Assembly: GCA_035235625.1 (NCBI GenBank)
Contig: CP141141.1
Location: 6,314,968 to 6,378,967, forward strand
Length of the DNA: 64,000 bases
Origin: Saururus chinensis
Lineage: Eukaryota > Streptophyta > Magnoliopsida > Piperales > Saururaceae
Direction of reading: 5' to 3'
Shown here: positions 1-11,800 of the stretch, piece after piece
Layout of the letters: every line of letters starts with the position of its first letter
Numbering within the stretch: the first letter of the stretch is position 1
Notes under the pieces: model-generated
The model's database searches: none
Told to the model about the DNA's origin: nothing
The model's input: only the letters and a program-made list of their open reading frames with translations
Made by a program: the position numbers and the translations under genes

Positions 1-1290
1 CTACCTTTTGAGTATTGTAATGTTTGTAGTTGTTGCGTTGACATTATAATATTTTAAATTTATAAGACATTGATGATATAATATTTTATTATGTAATTAA
101 TAACTATTTGTTACTTACAAATTAAGTTTTACTATTATACATATTGTGCTTTAAACTGATTTATATTTTTTATAGTGTTATGACTTATTGATTGTAGCTC
201 TATATTCAATTATATCTTTTTATTTATTATTATACTCTAAAAGAAGTATTATAATGATATATTATTAGTTACAACTTTTGTTCATATGTATCAAAGGGTT
301 TGCGCATATTTCAGCACGTACAAAATATATCATCGGTGCATACCCATATCTATGGCCATTGATAGTGTTATCCGTATTGATACGACCTTTTATAATTGTG
401 AAACCCGTAGTATAAAAGCAACGGCTACAAGTGACTCGTTGCAAACATACATGGCATTTATCGTAGCTGTACTAGCCCTCCTTAACCTACCCTCTTTTTT
501 ATCCTATTTATTACCCTACTAGCCTTTTAACGTATAACTAATGATGCTATCTGCTCATATTTGCATCACATTCAACAAAAATCAGACTCGACCCTATTTG
601 GTTTTTTTAATATTTTAAAATACCCCACCCTCAATTTCACTGTGATCTATTCTATGCAATTTATGTTTTTTTGTATGTTCTTAACAAGTATTATATTTGT
701 GCTTTATCTATCTTTTCTTCCACTATTGTAAGTTTGTTTTATAATTTCCACTATCATAAGCTTTAACTATAAAATTTACCTATTATATTATTTAAAATTA
801 ATATTTGTATAACTTTATCATGAAAAAAAGTTAATATGCATCGGGTTGTATATTAAAAATATGCATCGGACACATTGTGTCATTCAACAGCCCACATCAG
901 ATGGGTTGGGCGGGTAATTAAAACCCACCTGCCCTCGAGTTTTATAGGTCGTGTGATGTGTCTAGCTCATTCGCCTCAACATGGGCAGAATGCATACTAA
1001 TGTGATTTTTTATTATATTATTAATATATTAATTAGGTTGAATTGGTGGGTTGAATCAACTTGATCAACTCTAACTAATAGATGAGATAAATTATTCAGT
1101 GGTCTCAATGTTCTAGGCCAATAGCTCTCGAGCTCGTGCTTGGTAGATGATTTGGGAATCTTAAACTGACATGTTTATTTTTTTCATACTAGTCAAATTG
1201 CATGTGCAAAATTTATGTGCTGAGGAATGCACAATGTTCACTACTACATTAATTACCATTATTGTCTCTTATTATATATGAAAATTTCAG
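1..1290. other. AT-rich intergenic DNA, no gene seen
   Basis: The segment is strongly AT-rich with many stop codons in every frame. The longest open frame (286-522, 78 codons) has no recognisable motif and looks like chance. I see no RNA gene, terminal repeat or element boundary here. Confidence 0.6.
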
Positions 1291-1295
1291 AAAAA

Positions 1296-1575
1296 GTTGA
1301 AATTGACTCTTAAAATCCTGTAAAATATATCCTTATTGTTTATCACCATTAATTATGAATCTATTAAGATTCCTGATTACTTAAAATATCAGTTCAATTA
1401 AACATTATTAGTCTCCAAGTTGAGTTGGACTCTTAACATTCCATTAAATATCTTCATAGTTTTTCACCATTTATTATGAATCTATTAAAATTCACTATTA
1501 CTTCAAAAACTAATAAAGTTAAATAACATTATTCGGATTTAATCTCTAACAAGATGTTGAGTTGAATCTTAATAA
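1296..1575. repeat. Tandem repeat of about 124-136 bp, two copies plus a partial third
   Basis: A unit beginning GTTGAAATTGACTCTTAA at 1296 recurs as GTTGAGTTGGACTCTTAA at 1420 and again as GTTGAGTTGAATCTTAA at 1556. Units 1 and 2 share a long core, including TTATGAATCTATTAA, with scattered substitutions, so the duplication is old. Nothing in the unit is coding. Confidence 0.75.
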
Positions 1576-1649
1576 GAAATTATTATTATGTCTCCCAATA
1601 TGGAAATCTCATAAAATGTACAGGACGTTTAGTTGAAGAAGTTAACCTT

Positions 1650-2815
1650 ATCTAGGGGTGTTGTGGTTGCTAGGGGAGGACCTTAGGTCTCCCATTTCTT
1701 TTTTGTTGATGATACTTTATTATTTAGCAAGGCTAATGCGAGTGGTTGTGAGAAAATCTTGGCCATCCTCCAAACTTTTGAAAGAGCTCCGGGCCAGCAT
1801 ATAAATATATAGATTTGAGTCTTTATGTACCTCAATAATCCCTTCAGTACCCCAATAACCCCATAAATGCCCTCATAAAATTATGTGTAAAATGGGGTAT
1901 TAAAGGGATTAGTGGGGTACATATAGACTCATTCAAATATATATTGATAAGTTTTCTGTTTTCTAGAGAAGAAACGCAAGAGTTGAGTACAATGAGCTAA
2001 TTTTGTATGCAGATTGTGGGTGGCAGTTCCTTGCATGCATGAGAGGTATCTTTGAGCTTCTACCATGGATCAGCCAATCCATGTTGGTCTTTTGGGGAGA
2101 TAAGGATCTGTCTTTCGGGTTGTCTTCAAGGATGAAAAGAAATGCTTCCCTCACAAGTGGGGAAGGTAACCCTAATCAAGTTGGTCGCTTAGGCTCCACT
2201 TGCTTACTCTATGTCTTGTTTTTTAATTCTAAATGACTTTACAAAGGAGATTACTTGAGTACATTTTGGTAGGGCCGGTGAGCAAAGGAAAGGAAAGGAA
2301 ATTAAATGACTATGGCCACATTTGCAACCACGTTGAAAAAGAAATTAACTTTCCTTGTAAAAATAATGTCACAAAAATCGCTTTCAACGCCAATTCCTCA
2401 TGAGGAGGTTCGGAGAAGAAAGGTCATTTTTTTTTTTTGAAAGTGGTTTCCGAACATGGCATAAGGTAGAGCTGACTTTACTACTCGAAAAAGGATGGAG
2501 GTGTTGGTTGCGTAGACTTGAGACTCTTTAACTTGGCTTTATGTGGTCAAACATGGCTGGAGGCTACTTAAGGTTGAGAGTCTTTGCTTTTGAGGGCGTT
2601 TAGGCTAAGTACTTTCCCCATGAATCATTCATGAATGTAAAGCCAAAGAGGAGATGCTCCTATGCTCGAAGGATCTTGTTGGCAAAGATAAAAAATTTGG
2701 AGCTGGGTACAATGTGGAAGATTGGGGATAAAATTTTGAAGGATAGGTGGATCCCATCACCGTCCACTTTCCGGGTCATCTCCCCAAGGTGTGTTAGTAG
2801 AGGATGCGTTGGCGT
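1650..2815 (+). pseudogene. Degenerate L1-type LINE reverse transcriptase (C-terminal part)
   Basis: Broken frames carry the order of motifs seen in plant L1-type non-LTR retrotransposons. The reverse transcriptase active-site box FFFVDDTLLFSKAN is at about 1696-1737. It is followed, after an inserted MITE, by a GWKEMLPSQVGKVTLIK-like stretch (about 2130-2190), then YSMSCFLI (about 2210-2230). A KEDGGVGCVDLRLFNLAL-like stretch follows (about 2490-2545), then RWIPSPSTFRVISP (about 2747-2790), which belongs to the usual RT-to-RNase H linker. Many stops and frame changes separate these pieces, so no protein is made. The N-terminal half, endonuclease and tail are not visible, suggesting an old 5'-truncated copy. 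The family assignment follows from the FVDD box and the downstream linker motifs; the exact ends are approximate. Confidence 0.8.
1804..1944. mobile_element. Hairpin MITE inserted in the LINE
   Basis: The two halves are near-perfect inverted repeats. The left arm reads ATATATAGATTTGAGTCTTT and on through TGTACCTCAATAATCCC. The reverse complement of the right arm reads ATATATTTGAATGAGTCTAT, then TGTACCCCACTAATCCC. It interrupts the LINE coding sequence just after the RT active-site box, between 'PGQHI' and 'DKFSVF'. The target duplication is obscured because the insertion is in an AT-rich stretch, so the superfamily is not assigned. Confidence 0.75.
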
Positions 2816-2829
2816 GTGAGCGTATTGAC

Positions 2830-3021
2830 CAGAGTTCTTATTTGTAGAACACTTGCATTATTGTGGATACCTTTGGTCACACCACAAAATTTTAAACTTA
2901 TTTTTCATAAATTAAATGGTAAAAAATAAGTTTTTTTTATCAAAATTAAAGTATAATAATAATTTAAGTTAAATCACATTTTATATTAAATAAGGCTTTG
3001 TCTGAGTATATATTTTAATAT

Positions 3022-3114
<93 letters not shown>

Positions 3115-4520
3115 TATACACACACACTAATATATTGATACTCACATGCCTGAAGTTATATACTTTTAAGTAAGAAAATATTAAACACATCAAGTGGCCT
3201 TGCAACATCATCCTTGTCGCATAACTATATTCCTAAAAGAACTTTAACCATGAAAGTACCTGCATCACATATAATTAGTATACAAATATGCATATTGGGG
3301 TTGCTAAACAAAAACTAAGTAATGACAATACATCTATAATTCAAGAGCATCATATAAGTATACCACAATCATCATTTCATGAAAAGTAAGGCATAAGTAT
3401 TTAAACAAACCATGACATACATAAGCATGTTCAAAAATACAAAAACATAATCATTATGTTACCATGACCATACTTATGAGTCACTTGCTCCCTAAATTCA
3501 GGTATAATAAATATTTTCTACGATATGGTGACTACATCTACGAGTTCAACCATGTCTCACTAGACAATGAACTACTTACAAACTAGACTTTAATTCTTCC
3601 GAAGTATGCCCGCTCCATACACAAGGGCTCATGAACCCAAGTTGTCAAGATCTCAATTATTTTGATCATCAAAACCTCCTTTATTATACTTTACATGATT
3701 AGTCATCTTTTAATGGTTTAATTTATTTGAATCTAACTCTCCTGCTAAAGTAATGACTCTTCATAACTCTTATTCTTAGATAACCGAAAGACTATGATAA
3801 TTTTTTAGATTATAGCTTCTGTTTATGTGGTTAAATGACTCACTTAAGGAGTCGATATGACACTAAGAACCTCCAACCTTATGTTTCAAATATATAACAT
3901 CAGTTTAGGGTATGATCAAACAAAAGGATTCACACACACAAATGACACTTTTACCCATACATTAATATATTTATCATCGCATATACATGCATTTATAAGC
4001 ATTGAAAATTATGTCAATATAATATTTAATAATGACATATATAACCTCATAACTTATGCCTGAAAATATTCTAGACCAATTTACTATCGGTAGACTCACC
4101 GATATATCGACCAAGTTACCTATGTCCATCGACATGTCAAATCCTCAACAATAATGGGTTGGCTAAAGCAACCTACCTCATTGACACCATTCTGATGTAT
4201 CAACCTCACTGCTAATGACTAACCAATTGCACACCAACAGACTGATTCATGCTAGTGCTAGTATTTTCATCTCTTATTTCACCGGCATATCGATAGTCAT
4301 GTCAATAATCAGAAAGAAATAACATAAACTATTTTTAGTTCCCCAAAATCGCTCCAAAATCATGTTTTAATGCAAACCTTCCCTCACAATACCTTTCCAC
4401 AATAATAAGTGATAAATTTAGATTATCAAATAATTATTAAACATGACTAAACATGATCACATATATAATATATTTATAATAAAAAATATCAAAATTCATC
4501 TTCTGCTATTTTATACACCC
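2830..4520. other. AT-rich repeat DNA, possibly an old LTR
   Basis: No coding potential is seen. The sequence near 2876 (GGTCACACCACAAAATTTTA) resembles the start of Gypsy LTRs elsewhere in plants, and 4080-4400 has the mixed low-complexity look of LTR interiors. No TG..CA pair or target duplication could be matched, so this remains a guess. Confidence 0.35.
3025..3108. repeat. (TA)n microsatellite, about 42 units
   Basis: Uninterrupted TA dinucleotides, followed by an imperfect TATATACA/CA tail to about 3128. The Tyr-Ile open frames through it are artefacts of the repeat. Confidence 0.98.
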
Positions 4521-5042
4521 TCTATCCCATATTAATAGCTATATTTAGAAAAAAATATATTTAATATTAATTACTCTATTTAGATCAATTTAAATAGTTG
4601 GGCATTTGAGAAATATCTTATAATTTAAATTTTTATTATTTTTATTATAAGTTTTACCATCTAATAAAAATTACTATTTTGCTAAAAAATATTATCTATA
4701 GTTACAACTTCAAATGTCCACATCCTCTTTTTTAGGGCTGTTAACGAGCCAAGCTGGCTTGTTGAGCAGGCCCAACTCGCTTTGACTCAGCTCGAATTAG
4801 GTTCGACTCAAATCGGGGTCGACTCGAACTTGATTCAAGCTCAAATAGGCTCGAGCGAAGTTTGAGTAGACCCCTGCTCAACTCGGCACGGCTCGATTAG
4901 AAGTCGAACTCGACACTACTCGACTCGAACTTAAATATAATTTATAAATTATATATAAATAATATATATAAAATAAATAATATATACATATATATATTTT
5001 ATATAAGCATAATTATCAATTTAAATATATATCTTTATGACA

Positions 5043-5126
5043 TACTCCCTCTGTTCTAGATTAATAGCTCCATATTAGTTCATTCTGGAAAATCAAATGG
5101 AATTATTAATCTAGGACGGATGAAAT
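5043..5126. mobile_element. Stowaway-like MITE
   Basis: The left arm CTCCCTCTGTTCTAGATTAA matches the reverse complement of the right arm around TTAATCTAGGACGGA. The flanks begin with TA, as expected for Tc1/mariner-type Stowaway MITEs, whose ends are typically CTCCCTC. It is about 80 bp and lies within the hAT element; a matching copy occurs at 60161-60247. Confidence 0.75.
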
Positions 5127-5190
5127 ATATAAAATGACATATAATCACATATATGTGCCAATACCATGTATCATATATGATAAATGGAGT

Positions 5191-5380
5191 GGTTTATATG
5201 ACCCAAGGCTCATTCATAACTATGTGAGCCCTGATGTCGTGCATCCTCAAATTACAATCCAACAACACACATAACTCAGGAGGTAGATTAGTTTGTCTTT
5301 TTGCACATTTGGATCTCGATCTGATGGCCCTTGATGCCTTAGCTCACATTGACGTACATGAGCCCAAACTCATATAATTT
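5191..5380. repeat. Degenerate hairpin element, GAGCC..GGCTC family
   Basis: The left arm TTTATATGACCCAAGGCTCA pairs imperfectly with the right arm, whose reverse complement is TTATATGAGTTTGGGCTCAT. The same arm motif occurs in the hairpins at 8653-8850, 57811-57995 and 60314-60501, so this is a dispersed small inverted-repeat family. A short (TA)n run (about 5418-5450) follows. Confidence 0.65.
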
Positions 5381-5420
5381 TTTATGATATATATCATCAT
5401 TAAATTGTAATGGATATATA

Positions 5421-5456
<36 letters not shown>

Positions 5457-6311
5457 TTTTTAAAATAAAAATATTAAAGACACAAATACTAATATACTCC
5501 TTATGTCTCAAATTAATAGCTCCATTTGATTTTTGATAAACTAAAATTAGTTCAATTGAAAAACCAAATGTAGCTATAAGTATATGATAGAGGGTCAATA
5601 TGATATCACACTAATATACTTAAAAATATTTTAAAAGAAGTATGACATTAGGGGGACCAACCATAGTTTACAAAAGAATGATTGGTTATTCTTTTAAAAA
5701 AATTAAAGTATGACACTTTGCAAAATGTATATATTTTTACAAGTATTTTAGAATTTTTTAGAGGCATATTAAGGCTAAAGAATAGCTCTTTTATAAGTGA
5801 TTTATAATTATGTAAAGAAAAGAAAATATGAAGAAGTAGATGACAATGTTGCCTAAGTGATTTTTTATTTTTTTGCATCTTTTTTAGTGATTACATGCAC
5901 ATAAAATGAGAAAAATAGTAATGCTGCATTTTTTGAGTATATGTAACTAAAACTTATTTGTCGTAGTTTTTTTTCTTTGTTAATGACTATAATCAAATGT
6001 TAAAGGTATAATCGTAATACTTGTTGAAATATATTTATTAATATTTAATATAAAAAATATATTAGTATATATAATATTTTATATATATTAGATATATATA
6101 TATATTATTTTTATTTTTTTAATTTAAACCTAGGCTCATGATTTATTTATTTTAGTTCAAACTTGAATTTAAGCTAAGCTTTGAATTTCTAATTCAAATC
6201 GAGTTTAAGCTGAAAATTTTAAACTTTAAATTAAGCTCTGACCGTTTAAATTCAAACGGTAAAAATTAAATAATTAACTCAGCTCGGCTTCTTAACGGCC
6301 ATACTCTTTTT

Positions 6312-7785
6312 AAATAGGGTATATAAAAATTCTTAATTACGAAATCCCTTTTTAAAATACATTGATGCATTGAGTTTAGAGCATAGGAATCCAATCTCGA
6401 ACAAAATGTGAAGAAGCGGTTATTAATGTAGTCATCGCCTCGAGATATAATAGCGTTCGCCTGCGACAAGAGTGCGTAAAAGCCACAGTAGAATGAGGTG
6501 ACAGTAGATAATGAAGGGACGCCTTTGGCCACACAGTTAGCAGGCGTTATGATAAGGGGCCAGACATTACAAGTCAGTAATCATTAAAACTTAAGACTTG
6601 TGCTTTCTTTTTTCGTTTTTTTGGGTAACTTGGACTTTGTTTTGTGCTCTGTCAAACTAGTGGAAGCAGGAATTTACTCTGTTGCAATGGTGGAGCGAGG
6701 GATGGCACCTACATAGCTACTTATGGTGGAGTTTTGTGCATCAAAGTTGTCAGTGGAAATGATGATCTCATGGAAAACCAGAGCTTCCCTTCTTGGTGTT
6801 TGATGGGTGCTATTTATGTGCAGCTTTTGGATATTTGGATGGGGCTGTTCAAAGCATCTCAGTACGGATTTAAAAACTAGTCGTTATAGATGTTTAATTG
6901 GCATCTCTGTTTATATAGATGGTAAAGTAAAAATTTATAAATTTTAATTATAGATGTTAAATATAAAAAAAGAGGTTAAAATCTAAAAAATTAATGATTA
7001 AAATATTTTAAGTCTCAACACGGGTATTTTGAAGTTTCAGGGGCGTCATTTTTATTTGGGTTGAATGATTCTCCATTTTTCTTCTTGTTATTTTTTTTTA
7101 TGGGTACACATTTCTTTCTCTTAGTCTTCAGTAACTTTTTTTTTCTTTTATTTTTTTGTTTAGGCAAATTCCAGCAAGCACACAGATGAATACTTAGCCG
7201 ATGTGAAACTCGGCCAAACAAAAAGAGATATATTAGTTGGTCGAAGCAGCTGTCTGCATCTGCATGTAACATTACTTCGCGCATGGTAGTCAAGGCCGTA
7301 CGTAGAGAAGATGAAGACAACATGTCTTAACTGGGAGGCTGTGTGAGGTACGTATAAACCCAGCACACGAAGAGAAAACATGAGATCACTGCTAGGGCAT
7401 GTGAGAAGCATGATTTGGCATTAGCATTAAGTATGGTTTAGTGATCAGTGAAGGAACCTAGGGCAAAGTTAAGAAGTTGCTAAGTCATTAGTAGTAGCAA
7501 CATTAAATGATGAGACTCTCCCGGCTGCATGTGACCCTCATTACAACCTCTCCCCACTATATTATCTAATTTAATTGGAAAAATGTTGTGGTGGCACGAA
7601 GGTTTATATGTGATCATGAGGTTACTTTGGTTAGTAGAGTTTATTTCATTAAACACCACTAATCAACCGTGTTTTGATGATAAAGTAGGTCATCACTTAT
7701 AAAACGTAACATCAATATAGCATTACTCTCCAATTTATATCTAAGAAAGCATTTTTGCACTATCTTTTTTTAATGTTAAACAAAA
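6312..7785. other. Intergenic DNA, no gene recognised
   Basis: Several open frames of 70-100 codons exist on both strands (for example 6644-6880 +, 7015-7323 -). None has a recognisable domain, paralogue or splice structure. GC content is slightly higher around 6400-6880 and 7180-7420, which may be remnants of older genes or elements that I cannot identify. Confidence 0.5.
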
Positions 7786-7787
7786 TA

Positions 7788-8200
7788 AAAACTTACAAAT
7801 ACCTCTTTAAATTTTTACCTATTTAAAAATGCCCCCTTCTATTTAACCTCTGATTGACAATCTCAAACAAAATTATCACTTCTATTCACTAAACTTTTAT
7901 GATTTCCCTCCTAAACTAGGAACCCTTCTATCCTGCCAATGCACATACTATTCCAATTGGTCACCCATACACCATCAACTTACTTTTTTAGCATTAACTT
8001 CCCCTTGTTCTAGTCAAAATCCACTAAGAATTAATTTATTCCAATAGTTTTAGGTTTTGGAGGATAATTTTGAAATTCTAACAAATGGAGGTACAGTTCT
8101 GTTTGTGATTGTAGAGTCAGGGGTATTTATAAATATCGAAAGTAGAATTGAGTATTTGTAAATAGGTAAAAACTTAATAGGGATATTTGTAAATTTCTCT
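7788..8200. mobile_element. Inverted-repeat element (MITE or small Mutator-like)
   Basis: The left end reads TTACAAATACCTCTTTAAAT and continues through TTTTTACCTATTTAAAAATG. The reverse complement of the right end reads TTTACAAATATCCCTATTAA, then GTTTTTACCTATTTACAAAT. The arms are about 45-60 bp and the interior is non-coding. I could not fix a target duplication, so the Mutator assignment is tentative. Confidence 0.6.
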
Positions 8201-8542
8201 AAGAAAATATATTTTTTGCATTATAGTGCCCATAGGATAGGAAAACCTGTGGCATTTGTGAACGCAATAAAGTGGGAACTCAAATCTACCACTGGATCAC
8301 GGCTGATGAAACACTAGTGAAGCTTCACAATCGATTCGAGTTTATAAAGAGGCAACATATTTAGTTGTACGTTCATATAATACTAGTTGATACTCTACTC
8401 ATAGAAAGAGTAAGTGTTATATGCGCTCTTAATTTATACAATTAAGCTCTCCAAACTGAAAGCTAAACTTATAGGACTTGAAGACCTCAAGCAACTTAAG
8501 CCCAAGGAGCTTGAAAATGAGATAATGTACAGCTCTTTAAAG

Positions 8543-8651
<109 letters not shown>

Positions 8652-8652
8652 G

Positions 8653-9033
<381 letters not shown>

Positions 9034-9086
9034 GACCTTCTTGAGGTAACCTCTAACAAGAAAATTGATTTTTATAGAGTTGAGGC

Positions 9087-10450
9087 TATTGGGCCAGGGT
9101 ATGGGCTTGGGCCTGTTTCAGTCCAACGTTGTCGCGGTCTGGGTGAATTGGTATAGGCCACGGATGGTGGGGGCAGTCGTGCCGACCCCACATATGTCTT
9201 TATTTCACTAATTCGATTAGGACCCGTTGACGTCACACACACACACTAAACATTATCATGGTTGTGCATTAACATGTTGTGGGGCAAAGACGCGCGAATT
9301 ATGTGTCAATGTTGGGACCCGTTGTTTGTGAGGGGTCGACCCTGTCGCGGGTGTGGCCGTGTGTAGGGGGTCCAGGCCTCCGTGGGCTTTGAGAGACAAA
9401 GCCCGCTCACGTTGTGTATGACCCTTAAGGGAAACCAGAAGAAATATAGCAAGGAAGCTCAATAAGAATAGCCCACTTATAGGCCCGCCTAAAAGAGGAA
9501 AGGAGAGGGTATTTAAGGGAGAGCAAGAGAGGAGGAAGGCCTAGCATTGGGCCACCCCACTCTCTTCCTCCTACTCCCAATTGCCGCCCCTCCCTCTCTT
9601 GGTTCGGCTTGCACAAATTGAAGGAGAAATTTCTGCTGGCCGCCCCTCATCTCCCCTCTTCTTGGTCTCTTTGGCTGGCTGAAAGAAGGAGAAGACTCTC
9701 CTCCTTGGTTGGAATGTGGAGGGGGCGATTCTTGCTGAGTTTTGTTTAATATAAGCATTGGTTTGTGAGGGATTAACACATAAAGGTACTTGTTCTCTCC
9801 CCACTTGATTCCTTTGTGTTTGATTGGGCGAATCGATTGATTCAAGGACGTGCAAGGATTGGAACACCCAGGTCAGTATGCTATTGTCCCTCTTTGTATT
9901 CTTATTTGCATGATCTATGATTGGATATGTTTTATTGCTCATAGAATTGTAGTGTTATGCATGTTTCTCGTTTTTGCTGGTTCGGCCACTCTACAGATGC
10001 AACCACATGGGACCCATGCATGGTTGTGAGGGTACTAAGGGTATTATGTATGCAAGCTTAAATAATGTTTTCATTAAAAATACACCCTCCATCCCAAATT
10101 AATATCTTCATTTGGCAAAAACATTTGTTTCATATTAATAACTTCATTTTATTCAATTTAAGTGAATGGGTATTTAAAAATGAGTATAATCAGCTTATTT
10201 TCCCTTATCATAGATGCGGGTTTCACCATTCAATAAGAATCATTATTTTTTTTATTTTTTTTAATTACCTATATAGTATAATAGTTATGCCCCCTTTAAA
10301 AAATTTATTTTGCCCCTCCCCATTCAGCCAGTGTGCTATATTCCCTCTATGTTCAAGCTTGCCCCTCCTCACCCAAAATCCTGGCTCCACCCCAACCAGT
10401 GATACCATGTAAGGTAATGCTTACATGGCCCACACTAGATACAAATGAGT
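9087..10450 (+). mobile_element. 5' LTR of Copia element 1 (with internal insertion)
   Basis: The segment aligns by eye with the 3' LTR at 16368-17340 over most of its length, starting TATTGGGCCAGGG where the other starts TGTTGGACCAGGG. It carries a TATTTAAG promoter box at 9510-9517. Relative to the 3' LTR it has about 400 extra bases at about 9940-10335, including a Stowaway-like stretch beginning TACACCCTCCATCCCAAATT (10080). Both LTRs lose similarity after ACAAATGAGTAA (about 10452 here). The primer-binding site and gag are missing. Confidence 0.75.
9510..9517 (+). promoter_or_regulatory. LTR TATA-like box
   Basis: TATTTAAG in GGAGAGGGTATTTAAGGGAG, at the expected place inside the LTR and conserved at 16792-16799 in the 3' LTR. 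Confidence 0.5.
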
Positions 10451-10452
10451 AA

Positions 10453-11795
10453 ATGACTTGGTGGTTGGACTCAAGAGCTACAATGAATGTTTTGCACTCT
10501 AGGGGAATCAGGGGAGAGATGGTCAACCTAATGTCTTGCCAGAACAAAGTCTTTATAGGCAATAACACATATTGGGAGGTAGAGGTTGTGGGTAACTACA
10601 AGATTCCTCTGAAGGATGGATCTACCCTAGTCCTGACTAATGTACTCTTTGCTCCCTTCATCAGGAGGAACCTGATTTCAATCCCTGTTCTGACTAAGAA
10701 GGGGTTTGAAGTTAGGTTCAAGAAAGCAAGACCACTGTGGGCAAGGGTGGGACTGCACTATTTACTGTTTCTCTAGTTAATGACTTATATTGCCTAGATG
10801 TAATGAACTCTTCTTAATCCAATGAAATTAGTGCTTCTTAGGATATTATAATGTCTATGGATGATGCCCTGCTGTGGCATATGTGTTTACGTCATGTTAA
10901 TGTAGATAAACTATATAGGATGTCAAATATTGGGTTGTTATCCAAAATATCAAAAGACCTTCGTGTGTGTGTAAGGATTGATTATTAAGAAAGATGAGCA
11001 AACAATCCTTCCAAAAGGAACAAAGGGCAAATGAACTCTTAGGGGTAGCGTATTCTGATATCTGTGGGCCCCTGAATATTCAGACCCACAAAAGGATGAT
11101 TTATTTCATCACATTCATAAATAACTATTCAAGATATGAATACATGCATTTAATAAACAGGAAGTCTGATGCCTTAGATAAATTTAAGGAATTTAAAGAT
11201 GAGGTAGTGACTTAGTTAGGCAAGAAACTAAAATTCCTAATGACTAACAGGGGTGGCAAGTACACCTCTAACATGTATAAAGACTGTTGTACTGATTAGA
11301 GAATAGTTCATCAGCACACCCTACCGTACACTCAACAACAAAATGGAGTGGTAGAAAGGTGTAATAGGACGCTTATGGAAATGGTAAGGTCCATGTTAAA
11401 TCACTCTTGACTTAAGAACAAACTTTTGGGGTGAGGCTTTAGACACTACCTATACATCCTAAATCGTGTACCAACAAAGGTAGTCCAACAGACACCTTAT
11501 AAGTTATGGATGGGTCAACGTCTGAACTTAGGGCATCTTAGAGTGTGGGGGTCGAGGGCACATGTAAAGGTGCCTGACCAGCATAGGTCAAAACTAGACC
11601 CCAAGGCCATAAAGTGTAACTTTATTGGTTACTGTGACCACTCTAAGGGGTACTGATTCATGGTTCACTACACGGATGAGATAGTGAGGGTAATTTAGAC
11701 TCGAGATAGTTATTTCTTAGAGGAAGAATTAAACCCTAAAATACCTAATAAAAGAGTCAATTTATTCGAGGTGGTTAAAGAGGCTAGTCCTAGCA
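10453..11795 (+). pseudogene. Copia element 1 pol: protease and integrase remnant
   Basis: The frames show Ty1/Copia pol order. A protease-like start WWLDSRATMNVLHS (about 10459-10500) leads to a VLFAPFIRRNLISIPVLT stretch. GAG-pre-integrase follows (LWHMCLRHVNVDKLYRMS, about 10872-10925), then integrase with YSDICGPL (about 11051-11074) and NGVVERCNRTLMEMVRSM (about 11343-11396). The conserved second catalytic Asp is Asn here (TNRGGKY, codon AAC 11246-11248). A VPDQHRSKLDPKAIKC stretch follows at about 11568-11615. Stops and frameshifts interrupt the pol frame repeatedly, so it is dead. Codon order and motifs are those of Tork/Angela-type Copia elements; the same family occurs at 21834-26741 on the other strand. 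The insertion at 11801 separates this part from the RT domain. Confidence 0.88.
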
Positions 11796-11800
11796 CTTCC

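Larger units (their letters stand above)
4733..6303. mobile_element. Non-autonomous hAT-like element with 8-bp target duplication
   Basis: The element starts TAGGGCTGTTAACGAGCC and ends with a sequence whose reverse complement is TATGGCCGTTAAGAAGCC. It is flanked by perfect 8-bp direct repeats CTCTTTTT at 4725-4732 and 6304-6311, the duplication length of the hAT superfamily. No transposase is present. The interior carries GAGCTCGA-rich subterminal motifs and later insertions (a Stowaway-like MITE at 5043 and a GAGCC..GGCTC hairpin at 5191). A second copy of the same family, with the same internal insertions, lies at 59861-60979. Confidence 0.88.

Noticed and set aside
7015-7411. Two overlapping minus-strand frames of 83-102 codons as a possible gene
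   Set aside because: Low-complexity Lys/Asn end, no domain, and no conserved start context.
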